Source: an uncultured Lachnospiraceae bacterium (GTDB taxonomy: Bacteria; Bacillota; Clostridia; Lachnospirales; Lachnospiraceae). Taken from it: a DNA stretch of 64,000 bases. The position numbers and the translations under genes are program-made. The notes below the pieces were generated by a model. That model was given only the letters and a program-made list of their open reading frames with translations. It searched no databases and was not told where the DNA came from. Below are positions 7,813 through 17,018 of this stretch, in pieces. How positions within the stretch are numbered: position 1 is the stretch's first letter; each line of letters begins with the position of its first letter. The DNA lies in the NCBI GenBank assembly GCA_934320895.1, contig CAKRFY010000014.1:1-64000 (forward strand). The letters are read 5' to 3'.

Positions 7813-10251
7813 TTACTGACGAAGTTCTACATCCATCTCGGCAAGTGCCTTTATGATCTTATCCATTGCTGCATTTACCTCGTCATCTTTAAGTGTATGA
7901 TCTTTTGCTCTGAATACGATCTTGTATGCAAGTGACTTAAATCCCTTGACAAGCTGTGAACCCTCATATACATCAAAGAGTTCATATGACTCTACAAGTT
8001 TTCCACCTTTCTTGCTGATAACCTTCTCAACATCTCCCGCAAGAACTTCTTTCTTCATGCTAAGACTTATATCTCTTGTCATAGCAGGGAATTTTGGAAC
8101 GCCCTCGTATTTTACTTCAAAGTCAGCCATATCCATGATAGCTTTCATATCAACTACGGCAATATATGTCCTCTCTCCGATAGCAAAGTTTTTCTGGACT
8201 ACAGGGTGAACTTCACCTAAATAAGCAACCTGCACTCCGTCATACATAACTTTTGCCTGACGGCCAGGATGAAGGAATGCTTTTCCTGCCTGTGGATCAT
8301 ACTCTGCCTTTTTCTTAAGACCGAGCTTTGTCATAAGTGTCTCTATAACACCCTTCATTGTAAAGAAATCTCCATCCCCATACATTCCAAGTGTAAGCTG
8401 CATACGCTCATCTGGAAGCTCTGTAAGAGGCAGCTGCTTTGGAAGATACACATTTGCAAGCTCATAAAGTCTTACATTCTTGTTTCTTCTATTATAATTA
8501 GTTGAAAGTGATGTGAGCATTCCTCCGAGTGCTGATGTTCTCATCACACTATAGTCCTCACCTAAAGGATTTGTTATCTTTATGCTCTTTCTAAGAATAT
8601 CATCCTCTGGAAGATTTAATTTATCATATACCTTAGGACTCTCGAATGAGAATGTCATTCCCTCATTAAATCCATATCCCTCAACTACGATCCTGGCTGC
8701 TTTCTCATGTTTGAGTTTTTCTGACAATCCGCCTGCTGTTGCAGAGCTCTTTGGAAGTGTCATAGGAATCTTATCATATCCGTAAAATCTTGCTACTTCT
8801 TCTGCAAGATCAGCAAGTCTCTCAAGATCCTGTCTCCATGTTGGAACAATTACTTCTTTCTTATCTGTATCAACAGTAAGGTCAAGCTTTTCAAAGTATT
8901 TTACCATTGTAGCTTCATCAATATCTGTTCCAAGAAGTGCATTTATCTTATCTGCATTGTAAGGAATAACTATAGGTTCTTTTTTTACAGGATAGTAATC
9001 TATTGCTCCGCCTACAACCTCACCGGCTCCAAGTTCTTCAACAAGCTGGCATGCTCTATTCATTGCGTCGATCGCATTGTTTGGATCAAGTCCTTTTTCA
9101 AATTTTGCCTGAGCATCTGTACGCATACCAAGTTTCTTTCCCGAAAGACGGATATTTGTTCCATCGAATGTTGCTGCCTCAAAAAGCATTGTTGTTACAT
9201 CATCAGTTATCATTGAGTTTTCTCCACCCATGATACCTGCAATTCCAACTGGCTTCTTACCGTCACATATCATAAGCATTGTATCGTCAAGTTCTCTCTC
9301 CTGACCATCAAGGGTTACAAACTTCTCACCCTTATCAGCTTTTCTTACGATAATCTTCCTGTCCTCTATCTTGTCAAGATCATATGCATGCATAGGCTGT
9401 GCATACTCTTCCATAACATAATTTGTTATATCTACGATATTGTTTATAGGACGAATTCCGACTGAAGCAAGTCTTCTCTGCATCCATTCAGGAGAAGGCG
9501 CAAGTTTGATATTCTTAACAACTCTTGCTGTATATCTTGGACAAAGCTCAGGATTTTTTACTTCAACGGATATATAATCGTTTACATCCTCACTGTTTCC
9601 AGTTTCCTTAACCTCTGGCACAACAAGTTCCTTGCCAAATGTTGCTGCAACTTCTCTTGCGATACCTATCATTCCAAAGCAGTCAACTCTGTTTGATGTT
9701 ATCTCGTACTCAAATCTTACATCGTGAAGTCCTAAAAGTTCTACTACATCTGAACCAATCTTTGCATCTTTGTACTCAGGATTATCACTTAATATATAAA
9801 TTCCGTCTTTCGCTGCATCAGGGTACATATCAGTTGTTGAACCAAGCTCCTCGATAGAACACATCATACCAAATGATTCAACACCACGAAGTTTTCCTTT
9901 TTTAATCTTAAATCCGTTCTCTGACTCACCATCTTTATGTGAACTTGCAACATGTCCTCCATCAAGAACAACAGGAACTTTCTGACCTTCTGCTACATTT
10001 GAAGCACCTGTTACTATCTGTACTTCCTTTCCGTCCTCGTCAACCTGCACCTGACAGATAACAAGTTTATCTGCGTCAGGGTGCTTCTCGATCTTATTTA
10101 TCTTACCTACAACGATCTTATCAAGGTTTTTGTCAAATTCAGTAAATCCCTCAACCTTTGTACCTGATAAAGTCATTGCATCCGTATATTCCTGAGCTGT
10201 ACAGTCAAGGTCAGGAACATATGCTTTTATCCATGAAAAAGATGTATCCAT
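7813..10251 (-). CDS. pheT: Phenylalanine--tRNA ligase beta subunit
   Basis: 812 residues, normal size for bacterial PheT, which pairs with PheS as an alpha2-beta2 enzyme that charges tRNA-Phe. Domains in order: an EMAP/tRNA-binding domain (about 40-150, VVGKINKIEKHPDADKLVIC), the B3/B4 editing domain (about 215-385), B5 (about 400-480), the catalytic-like core, and the ferredoxin-fold anticodon-binding domain at the end (KFPAMTRDISLSMKKEV onward). The first ATG of the open frame (10311) adds 20 residues foreign to the family, so MDTSFSWIKAYVPDLDC at 10251 is taken as the start. Follows pheS by 194 bases and is most likely under the same T-box control. Confidence 0.95.
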   Translation of the reverse strand: MDTSFSWIKAYVPDLDCTAQEYTDAMTLSGTKVEGFTEFDKNLDKIVVGKINKIEKHPDADKLVICQVQVDEDGKEVQIVTGASNVAEGQKVPVVLDGGHVASSHKDGESENGFKIKKGKLRGVESFGMMCSIEELGSTTDMYPDAAKDGIYILSDNPEYKDAKIGSDVVELLGLHDVRFEYEITSNRVDCFGMIGIAREVAATFGKELVVPEVKETGNSEDVNDYISVEVKNPELCPRYTARVVKNIKLAPSPEWMQRRLASVGIRPINNIVDITNYVMEEYAQPMHAYDLDKIEDRKIIVRKADKGEKFVTLDGQERELDDTMLMICDGKKPVGIAGIMGGENSMITDDVTTMLFEAATFDGTNIRLSGKKLGMRTDAQAKFEKGLDPNNAIDAMNRACQLVEELGAGEVVGGAIDYYPVKKEPIVIPYNADKINALLGTDIDEATMVKYFEKLDLTVDTDKKEVIVPTWRQDLERLADLAEEVARFYGYDKIPMTLPKSSATAGGLSEKLKHEKAARIVVEGYGFNEGMTFSFESPKVYDKLNLPEDDILRKSIKITNPLGEDYSVMRTSALGGMLTSLSTNYNRRNKNVRLYELANVYLPKQLPLTELPDERMQLTLGMYGDGDFFTMKGVIETLMTKLGLKKKAEYDPQAGKAFLHPGRQAKVMYDGVQVAYLGEVHPVVQKNFAIGERTYIAVVDMKAIMDMADFEVKYEGVPKFPAMTRDISLSMKKEVLAGDVEKVISKKGGKLVESYELFDVYEGSQLVKGFKSLAYKIVFRAKDHTLKDDEVNAAMDKIIKALAEMDVELRQ

Positions 10252-10445
10252 ATTTCTATACCTGCTTTCTTTTTTCGTTTTACATTCTGTATCTCTATAC
10301 AGAATCTCCAAATTATCAATATATTTCTTATTATCTTTATATCTGCAAAAATATTATCTTTCCAGTACAACATACCATTGTTTTTTGCTAAATAATCTAT
10401 TCAGTTTCTCTCTGATACATTATCTGACTGAAAATAAATCATATA

Positions 10446-11465
10446 TTAGAACTGTTTAAGGAAACGTGTGTCATTTTCATATAAGAGTCTCATATCATCA
10501 ATCTCATATTTAAACAATGTTATTCTCTCAAGACCTACACCAAATGCAAATCCTGTGTATTCCTCAGGATCGATTCCACTCATCTCAAGTACATGAGGGT
10601 GAACCATACCACATCCAAGAATTTCTACCCAGCCTGAACCTTTGCAGAAACGGCAGCCTTTTCCACCACACTTAAAGCATGTGACATCCATCTCAGCACT
10701 AGGCTCTGTAAACTGGAAATGGTGAGGACGGAACTTAACCTTTGTATCCTCTCCGAAAAGTCTCTTGGCAAACTCCTGAAGTGTTCCCTTAAGATCTGCA
10801 AATGTAATATTTTTGTCGATCACAAGACCCTCTATCTGATGGAATGTAGGAGAATGTGTAGCATCAACTTCATCTGAACGAAAAACTCTTCCAGGTGCTA
10901 TCATTCTTATAGGAAGCTTTCCTTTTTCCATCTCATGTACCTGAACTGATGATGTCTGTGAACGAAGAAGTATATCTTTTGTTATATAGAAAGTATCCTG
11001 CTCATCCTTTGCAGGGTGATTGTCAGGAATATTAAGCGCCTCGAAGTTATAGTAATCATACTCAACCTCAGGACCTTCAACAACTTCATAACCCATTCCT
11101 ACAAATATATCTTCAACTTCCTCAAGTGTTATTGTGTTTGGATGACTGTGTCCCATTGCAAGTTTGTTGCCAGGAAGTGTAACATCTATTGTTTCACTTT
11201 TGAGTTTTTCCTCTAAAACAGCCTTTTCAAATATTTCCTTTTTTTCTTCTAATTTTTCTTCAATAGTCTTTCTTGCTTCATTTACAAGCTGACCAACCTT
11301 TGGTCTGTCCTCAGGAGCTACATCCTTCATCGCCTTTAACACAGATGTAAGTTCTCCTTTTTTTCCTAAAAACGATACTTTGATCTCATTAAGTCTGTCA
11401 AGACGCTCTGACGAATCAATCTGTGTCATAGCATCATCAAGAATTTTTTTAAGCTTGTCTTTCAT
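10446..11465 (-). CDS. pheS: Phenylalanine--tRNA ligase alpha subunit
   Basis: 339 residues. An N-terminal coiled coil (1-85, rich in K and E) that grips tRNA is followed by the class II catalytic core: motif 2 in [21 protein letters not shown], substrate-pocket FKPHHF-like [13 protein letters not shown], and motif 3 in [11 protein letters not shown]. The [16 protein letters not shown] insert has four cysteines, as in many Gram-positive PheS proteins. The AAAGGA ribosome site is normal. The gene lies directly behind a T-box leader that should induce it when uncharged tRNA-Phe accumulates. Confidence 0.96.
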   Translation of the reverse strand: MKDKLKKILDDAMTQIDSSERLDRLNEIKVSFLGKKGELTSVLKAMKDVAPEDRPKVGQLVNEARKTIEEKLEEKKEIFEKAVLEEKLKSETIDVTLPGNKLAMGHSHPNTITLEEVEDIFVGMGYEVVEGPEVEYDYYNFEALNIPDNHPAKDEQDTFYITKDILLRSQTSSVQVHEMEKGKLPIRMIAPGRVFRSDEVDATHSPTFHQIEGLVIDKNITFADLKGTLQEFAKRLFGEDTKVKFRPHHFQFTEPSAEMDVTCFKCGGKGCRFCKGSGWVEILGCGMVHPHVLEMSGIDPEEYTGFAFGVGLERITLFKYEIDDMRLLYENDTRFLKQF

Positions 11466-11558
11466 TTCTTTTTTCCTTTCTTTATTTTCATGTCAACACA
11501 TTAATGTGCGAGCCTTACGGAGCTTTTTTATTATATAGTACTATGTCTGCCATATAAT

Positions 11559-11855
11559 AAAAAAACTTTCCATATAAGAAATACGGAAAGTTTTATATAT
11601 AAAGGTACCTCCCGGACTGCACTACAGTCAGGGACGGCTATTGCCGCGGTACCACCCTGATTTTCATGTGATATACACATAAACCCTTAATTTGCAGATA
11701 ACGGTCGCTGATCCGTCACTGCCTACTAAAATTCAACAGTGAAGCTCCTGTGGGAAATTCATCATAAATCGTAACATAAAGATGCTTTCAGCCGGGGACA
11801 TCTTCTCTCTAAATGAATGATATACGACTACTTTACACATTCACAGCCTTTAACG
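11559..11855 (-). promoter_or_regulatory. T-box leader (tRNA-Phe sensing) of pheST
   Basis: On the minus strand the leader shows an AGAGAGAAGATG box, a stem I whose 3' side carries GAATTTCCC (the TTC within it would be the Phe specifier codon), a stem III (GCAGTGACGG / CCGTTATCTGC) and the nearly universal T-box sequence GGTGGTACCGCGG (11644-11656). It ends in a terminator stem AAAACTTTCC/GGAAAGTTTT (11562-11594) followed by T's. Uncharged tRNA-Phe binding should favour the antiterminator and allow pheS-pheT transcription. The specifier assignment is inferred from the downstream genes. Confidence 0.9.
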
Positions 11856-11861
11856 CACATT

Positions 11862-11890
11862 ATTCTATCACATCTGTTTTAAAACTTCAA
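11862..11890 (-). promoter_or_regulatory. Promoter of the T-box-pheS-pheT operon, inside the 3' end of murF
   Basis: TTGAAG (11885-11890) and TAGAAT (11862-11867) on the minus strand are 17 bases apart. The -35 element lies within the last murF codons and the -10 abuts the murF stop region, so transcription would start near 11855, right at the beginning of the T-box fold. Confidence 0.6.
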
Positions 11891-13256
11891 CTATCTTTTC
11901 AAATTTCATTCCATGTGATGCTTTTACAAGAATCGCATCATTTTCCTTTACAATGTCTTTTAATTTCTCTATAGCTTCATCTCGTGTTTCAAAATAGTAT
12001 AAATCTTTTGTTTTGCCTGCTGCCTTCGCTCCATTGTAATACTCTTTTGCAAGACCGCCTGCACACACGATACAGTCTATGCCATTCTTAACAGCATGTT
12101 CTCCAACCTCATAGTGCAGCTTTTCCTCATCCTCACCTAGCTCAAACATATCACCAAGTATCGCAACTTTTCTCTCCTCAGCTTGTGCCAAAACATCAAG
12201 CCCTGCTTTTGTAGAAACAGGATTAGCATTATAGCAGTCATCCATTATAGTAAAATGCTCTGTCTCTATGATACTGCTATGACCTGATACCGGCTTAAAT
12301 GCAGCAACTCCCGCTGCTATCTGTTTTTCATCAAGGCCAAGTTCAAGTCCTATAGCAACTGCTGCAAGTGCATTTGATACCATATGACGTCCCGGAACAT
12401 TTACACGAAGCCTAATCTTTCCCTTTGGTGTAACTGCTGTAAATAAAGTTCCTGCAAGTCCCTTTAACTCTACATCCTCAGCATATATATCATTCTTCTT
12501 ATCAAATCCAAAGAAAACAGGTCTTGAACCGTTTACATCACTAATAGTGGCAAGTTTATCATCATCTCCATTAAGAAATACTTTTCCACCATCTTTAAGG
12601 AAATTAAATATTTCTGTCTTAGCCCTTAGTACACCATTCCTGTCACCTAGATTTTCAAGATGACACTGGCCAATATTTGTTATGACACACATATCTGGTT
12701 TAACTATTTTTCCAAGCCTTGACATTTCGCCAAAGTCACTTATCCCCATCTCTACTATTGCAAGTTCATGCTCATCTCTCAGCCTGAACAATGTAAGAGG
12801 AACTCCAACCTCATTATTAAAATTCCCCTGCGTTTTTAATGTGTTAAATTTTTCCGACATAACCGACGCAAGCATCTCTTTTGTAGAAGTCTTTCCCACA
12901 CTTCCGGTAATGCCTATTATTTTTGTCTGCATCACTTCACGATAAAATTCAGCTATATCTTTCAACGCCTGAAAACATGATTCTACTACTATATATCCGT
13001 TATTTTTCAAAATATCTATATGATTTTTCTCAGGCTCATCCTCAGATAGACACACGATCGCTCCATCTTCATATGCACCTTTTATAAATTTATTGCCGTC
13101 AACCCTTTCGCCCTTTATAGCAACAAACATACAGTCTTTCTCAATCTTTCTGCTGTCTGTTGTTATTGAAAAGATTTCACTATTCTCTATATCTTCATCT
13201 GCATAGAGTTTACCATTACAGATTTCTGCTATTTTTTTTATTGTAAGTTCTTTCAT
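11868..13256 (-). CDS. murF: UDP-N-acetylmuramoyl-tripeptide--D-alanyl-D-alanine ligase
   Basis: 462 residues, a Mur ligase that adds the D-Ala-D-Ala dipeptide to the UDP-MurNAc tripeptide, the last cytoplasmic step of peptidoglycan precursor synthesis. The N-terminal domain carries the uridine-binding TTDSRK motif; the central domain has the ATP loop GITGSVGKTSTKE (about 114-126) and the TQGNFNNEVGVPLT and VVEMG-like signatures (AIVEMGISDFGEM); the C-terminal Rossmann domain includes DDCYNANPVS and LGDMFELG. The ddl gene, whose product supplies its dipeptide substrate, lies directly upstream in the same direction, a typical pairing. Its 3' end holds the promoter of pheST. Confidence 0.95.
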   Translation of the reverse strand: MKELTIKKIAEICNGKLYADEDIENSEIFSITTDSRKIEKDCMFVAIKGERVDGNKFIKGAYEDGAIVCLSEDEPEKNHIDILKNNGYIVVESCFQALKDIAEFYREVMQTKIIGITGSVGKTSTKEMLASVMSEKFNTLKTQGNFNNEVGVPLTLFRLRDEHELAIVEMGISDFGEMSRLGKIVKPDMCVITNIGQCHLENLGDRNGVLRAKTEIFNFLKDGGKVFLNGDDDKLATISDVNGSRPVFFGFDKKNDIYAEDVELKGLAGTLFTAVTPKGKIRLRVNVPGRHMVSNALAAVAIGLELGLDEKQIAAGVAAFKPVSGHSSIIETEHFTIMDDCYNANPVSTKAGLDVLAQAEERKVAILGDMFELGEDEEKLHYEVGEHAVKNGIDCIVCAGGLAKEYYNGAKAAGKTKDLYYFETRDEAIEKLKDIVKENDAILVKASHGMKFEKIVEVLKQM

Positions 13257-13355
13257 TCTTACTAAATTTCCCTTCTAAAATTTTTCTGCCGGCAGATATC
13301 TCCGCCGACAGATATATTTAATATTTTTAATTATTACGCTTAACTTCTATCATTA

Positions 13356-14474
13356 CTAATGTAACTCTTTTAAGTCAGCTTTTCCATAATGGCTGTTCGT
13401 GCCTGGTGCAGGAAGTTCTTCCGCTTCACCATCATATGCAGCAAGTGCCTGCGCGATAACCTGCTCGCATAAAACTCCATACTCTATTCCAAGAACCTTT
13501 GCCTCCTGTGGCAAAAGACTCGTAGCAGTCATACCGGGGAGTGTATTTGCTTCAAGACAATACATATTGTCATTCGCATCGAGAAGGAAATCTATTCTTG
13601 CATAAGAGCCAAGCTTAAGTTCTCTATACACATCAATAGCATATATCTGCATCTTATCTGTAATCTCATCCGAAAGAGGAGCAGGACACACATCTTCTGC
13701 CATGCCTGGCTGATATTTTGTCTCATAGTCATATACGCCAGATTTTGGAATGATCTCGATAATAGGAAGACTCTTTCCACCGATAACACCGACCGAAAAT
13801 TCTCTACCCTTAATATATTCCTCAACGACTACCTCGTTTTCATACTTAAATGCAAGCTCTAATGCTTTATTATATTCATCCTCATTCTTAGCAATGCTCA
13901 TTCCGACACTTGAACCACCACAACATGGTTTTACAATGCATGGATAGCCTATTTCATCAGGAAGTTTCACAACATGAGACTTTGTCATAGTAAAACCATT
14001 TGGTGTAGGAATATTGCTCTGCAAAAATACTTTCTTTGCCATTCCCTTATCCATGGCAAGTGCGCTTCCAAGATAATCTGAGCCGGTATACCTGATTCCA
14101 AGAATATCAAAAGCTGCCTGTACCTTTCCATTCTCCCCGTCAGCACCATGAAGTCCCATATAAACTATATCAGCCTGACGACAGATTTCAATAACATTTG
14201 GGCCAAACAGTCCCTTTTCATCACCGGCTCTCATTTTTTTAACCGCCTCAATGTCAGGATCTACTGCCTGTATATCATTTACATGATCGTCCATCTCATC
14301 TGACTTATCAAAAATGTTACTTACATCATCGCCTCTTTTTTTATATCCAAGAAATACATCAAGAAGAATAGCCTGATGACCTCTCTGCCTTAAAGCCTTT
14401 AAAATTCCGGCACCAGAAATAAGTGAAACATCCCTCTCAGTACTGATACCACCTGCTAAAACGACTATTTTCAT
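13356..14474 (-). CDS. ddl: D-alanine--D-alanine ligase
   Basis: 372 residues, ATP-grasp enzyme that joins two D-alanines for cell-wall synthesis. The start MKIVVLAGGISTERDVSL is the usual Ddl opening; GLHGADGENGKVQAAFD and the ATP-grasp block GYPCIVKPCCGGSSVGMS are visible; metal and catalytic residues lie in YARIDFLLD and CLEANTLPGMT. The enzyme has an insert of about 40 residues (around residues 48-85, acidic) not usual in E. coli Ddl but common in clostridial ones. It precedes murF by 99 bases; that gap contains a nearly palindromic GC-richer stretch (CTGCCGGCAGATATCTCCGC) with no T-run. Confidence 0.95.
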   Translation of the reverse strand: MKIVVLAGGISTERDVSLISGAGILKALRQRGHQAILLDVFLGYKKRGDDVSNIFDKSDEMDDHVNDIQAVDPDIEAVKKMRAGDEKGLFGPNVIEICRQADIVYMGLHGADGENGKVQAAFDILGIRYTGSDYLGSALAMDKGMAKKVFLQSNIPTPNGFTMTKSHVVKLPDEIGYPCIVKPCCGGSSVGMSIAKNEDEYNKALELAFKYENEVVVEEYIKGREFSVGVIGGKSLPIIEIIPKSGVYDYETKYQPGMAEDVCPAPLSDEITDKMQIYAIDVYRELKLGSYARIDFLLDANDNMYCLEANTLPGMTATSLLPQEAKVLGIEYGVLCEQVIAQALAAYDGEAEELPAPGTNSHYGKADLKELH

Positions 14475-14637
14475 TATAATCAGCCTCCACTTTTCCTTAA
14501 TTTATAATATTTGTATTATAGGCAATTTAATTTATAGCAGCTAAATAAAATCACACCATAATTTATAACAGTTTTGCGAAATCTGCTATCTATCAGACCA
14601 AACCTATTTCACAAATCTGCCATAAAATAATCTACCA

Positions 14638-16350
14638 CTATTTTGTCGGTCTTGCAATCATTACCACAGATCTGTTTTTATATGCATAATGAATAACTCT
14701 GTTGTGTGCACTACTTGCCGAAACACTCTTTCCGTTTCCTACATACATTTCAACATGGCTTATGTTTTTATATCTTCCATTTCTCTGATATGAATAGAAT
14801 ATTATGTCCCCGGGAAGAAGTTTTGATGATGATACTCCTGTTTTGTAAATCACTTTATCATTCTTAGCACACCAGTATCCCATGCTCGCTGCCGTAGGCG
14901 CCCATGACGAAGTTACACCAAAGTTTACACCATATCTTCTGTATGTTCTCCATACAATAGAACTGCAATCATAATTACTTCCTGACATACGACGCGCCTG
15001 GCTGTATCTTGTTTTTGTTTTTGATATTGCAATCTCTTTCTGTGCTGCATTGTATGCATTTTTAGATGCTATTTCAACATTTGCTGTAATCTTTTTTCCA
15101 TCCACATTAGCAACAACCTTTACATGACCAACCTTTTTGGCATTTATCGTTCCATCTTCTGTTATTGCTGCTGCCGATGCATTCTTTGACTGGAAGTTTA
15201 CAACGCTGTCTTCAACAGTACCGTCAACTGCAAGTTTTCTTTTTCCACCTTTATATGTTACTATATTTGTATTTTTCAAAGAAGGGTCGGTAATCGTAAC
15301 ATCACAGTCAAGTTCTTTACCATCAACAGTAACCGTTATGCTGTCTTTTCCTTTTTCCGATGCATATAATTTTCCATCATCTGTAAGCGATATCTTATTT
15401 GTCGTTGATCTAGTCAATTCTACGGCACTGCTCTCACATGTTCCCTGTAATTTCATTGACTTTTTACCACCAACAGCAACAATCATCTTGCTGTCAGGAA
15501 TAACAGGATCTGTAACTGTAACTGGAACTTCAATATGCTCAATATCTCCATTTTTAGCAGTAATAACAGCCTTAACATCCGTATTGCCAATTCCTACTGC
15601 TTCGAGTTTTCCATCTGTGACCTTCATTACATCTTCATTCTTAGAAGACCACTTTATAGGCTTGTCATCTGATAAACTCGTATAATCATTTATCTGTGGT
15701 GTATATGGTTCTGTTCCCACAGCCCTTACAACTACATCATCTGTATATTTAGGTGTATTTACTGAAATATCTGCAACTTCAATTTTTTCACCTTTTTTTC
15801 CTTTCACAAATATTTTTGAGTCTTTAAATCCCTGAACAGTAACTTTTCCGGTATCACTGACCGTAACACTGTCCTTATCTGATAAAAAAGTATAATCATT
15901 TGTATCATAAATTGATGCTGCTTTTATATCTGATGATTTTCCATAGCTTACATTTAATTTTTCAGGCTCCATTATGTTGATCGTAAATGGAACAATAGAA
16001 AAAACATTTTTATAAGAAAACTTGATATCGACAATAACCGTTCCCGGCTTTTTCGTCGTAATATTTCCATCTTTATCAAGTTCAGCACAATCACTGTCTC
16101 TGTTAGCTATATTAAACTGATATGAAAGTAACTGTTCGTCATTTTCCCTGCTGTAATCCTCACCATAGTTGTCAAGCATGTATGTATCGTCAACAAAATC
16201 TCTCAGATTTATAACACTTCCTGCAAATACACTCGTCTCATTGCTTTTTAAAAGATTTCCAAACGCAGATGCGTCCTTACACATAAAGCACATTATAAAT
16301 CCAACTAAAAACATACCCAACAGTATCTTACCATATCTTCTGTTACTCAA
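14638..16350 (-). CDS. Secreted NlpC/P60 peptidase with bacterial Ig-like repeats
   Basis: 570 residues from a TTG start preceded by GGAGG seven bases away. A signal peptide (about 1-29, LLGMFLVGFIMCFMCKDASA) is followed by about 400 residues of Ig-like (Big2-type) beta repeats with recurring patterns such as DGNITTKKPGTVIV, DGKLEAVGIGNTDVKA and DGTINAKKVGHVKVVA. The last 130 residues are an NlpC/P60 domain: catalytic Cys in SNYDCSSIVW, His in ISHVEMYVGNGKSVSAS. It is predicted to cut stem peptides of peptidoglycan outside the cell. It sits between engB and ddl in a wall-synthesis/housekeeping run. The exact cleavage specificity cannot be read from the sequence. Confidence 0.9.
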   Translation of the reverse strand: MSNRRYGKILLGMFLVGFIMCFMCKDASAFGNLLKSNETSVFAGSVINLRDFVDDTYMLDNYGEDYSRENDEQLLSYQFNIANRDSDCAELDKDGNITTKKPGTVIVDIKFSYKNVFSIVPFTINIMEPEKLNVSYGKSSDIKAASIYDTNDYTFLSDKDSVTVSDTGKVTVQGFKDSKIFVKGKKGEKIEVADISVNTPKYTDDVVVRAVGTEPYTPQINDYTSLSDDKPIKWSSKNEDVMKVTDGKLEAVGIGNTDVKAVITAKNGDIEHIEVPVTVTDPVIPDSKMIVAVGGKKSMKLQGTCESSAVELTRSTTNKISLTDDGKLYASEKGKDSITVTVDGKELDCDVTITDPSLKNTNIVTYKGGKRKLAVDGTVEDSVVNFQSKNASAAAITEDGTINAKKVGHVKVVANVDGKKITANVEIASKNAYNAAQKEIAISKTKTRYSQARRMSGSNYDCSSIVWRTYRRYGVNFGVTSSWAPTAASMGYWCAKNDKVIYKTGVSSSKLLPGDIIFYSYQRNGRYKNISHVEMYVGNGKSVSASSAHNRVIHYAYKNRSVVMIARPTK

Positions 16351-16399
16351 AACCTTACCTCCTGACTTTTTGTTTGTTATTTTACTTTGATTTTAGTAC

Positions 16400-17005
16400 C
16401 TATTCCTTCTCAGAGTTAAAATTTTCATAAACAAGATCAATATATTCCATTATCTCGTCTCTTCCATTTTTGGTCAATGCTGAAAAAGGAATCACCGGTG
16501 TTCCCTCAACGACATTTAATGTCTGTTTGATTTCCTTGATAAGCTTTGCTTTCTGTGATCTTTTCACCTTATCTTCCTTAGTCGCAATAATAACAGGATT
16601 AAATCCATATTCTACACACCAGTCATACATCTGTATATCATTGCTATTTGGCTTATGTCTTATATCGACCAGAAGAAATACAAGACGCAGAACTTTTGAA
16701 TTTTCAAGGTAATTGTCTATCATCTTCCCCCACTTTGCTACAGTATCCTTTGATACTTTAGCAAAGCCATATCCGGGCAGATCAACAAAATATAATGCCT
16801 CATTTATGTTATAAAAATTAATAGTCTGTGTCTTTCCAGGCTGTGAAGATGTTCTCGCATATGCTTTTCTGTTCATAAGTGCATTTATCAGCGAACTTTT
16901 TCCCACATTTGATCTTCCAGCAAACGCTATCTCAACTTTGTCATTTTCAGGCAACACACTTGTTATGCCACATACAGTTTCCAAATTAACACTCTTTATC
17001 TTCAT
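16400..17005 (-). CDS. engB: Ribosome biogenesis GTPase EngB/YsxC
   Basis: 201 residues, TRAFAC-class GTPase needed for large-subunit assembly. G1 loop GRSNVGKSSL (about 31-40), G2-region KTQTINFY, G3 DLPGYGFA, G4 in TKEDKV and G5 near FSALT are all present. Length is normal. GGAGC is the ribosome site. The gene follows lon by 13 bases, the common lon-engB order in Firmicutes, and is probably co-transcribed with it. Confidence 0.95.
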   Translation of the reverse strand: MKIKSVNLETVCGITSVLPENDKVEIAFAGRSNVGKSSLINALMNRKAYARTSSQPGKTQTINFYNINEALYFVDLPGYGFAKVSKDTVAKWGKMIDNYLENSKVLRLVFLLVDIRHKPNSNDIQMYDWCVEYGFNPVIIATKEDKVKRSQKAKLIKEIKQTLNVVEGTPVIPFSALTKNGRDEIMEYIDLVYENFNSEKE

Positions 17006-17018
17006 ATTGCTCCTTATT

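Noticed and set aside
13260..13320. Terminator between ddl and murF
   Set aside because: The near-palindrome CTGCCGGCAGATATCTCC... has no T-run on the minus strand, and the two genes are expected to be co-transcribed.
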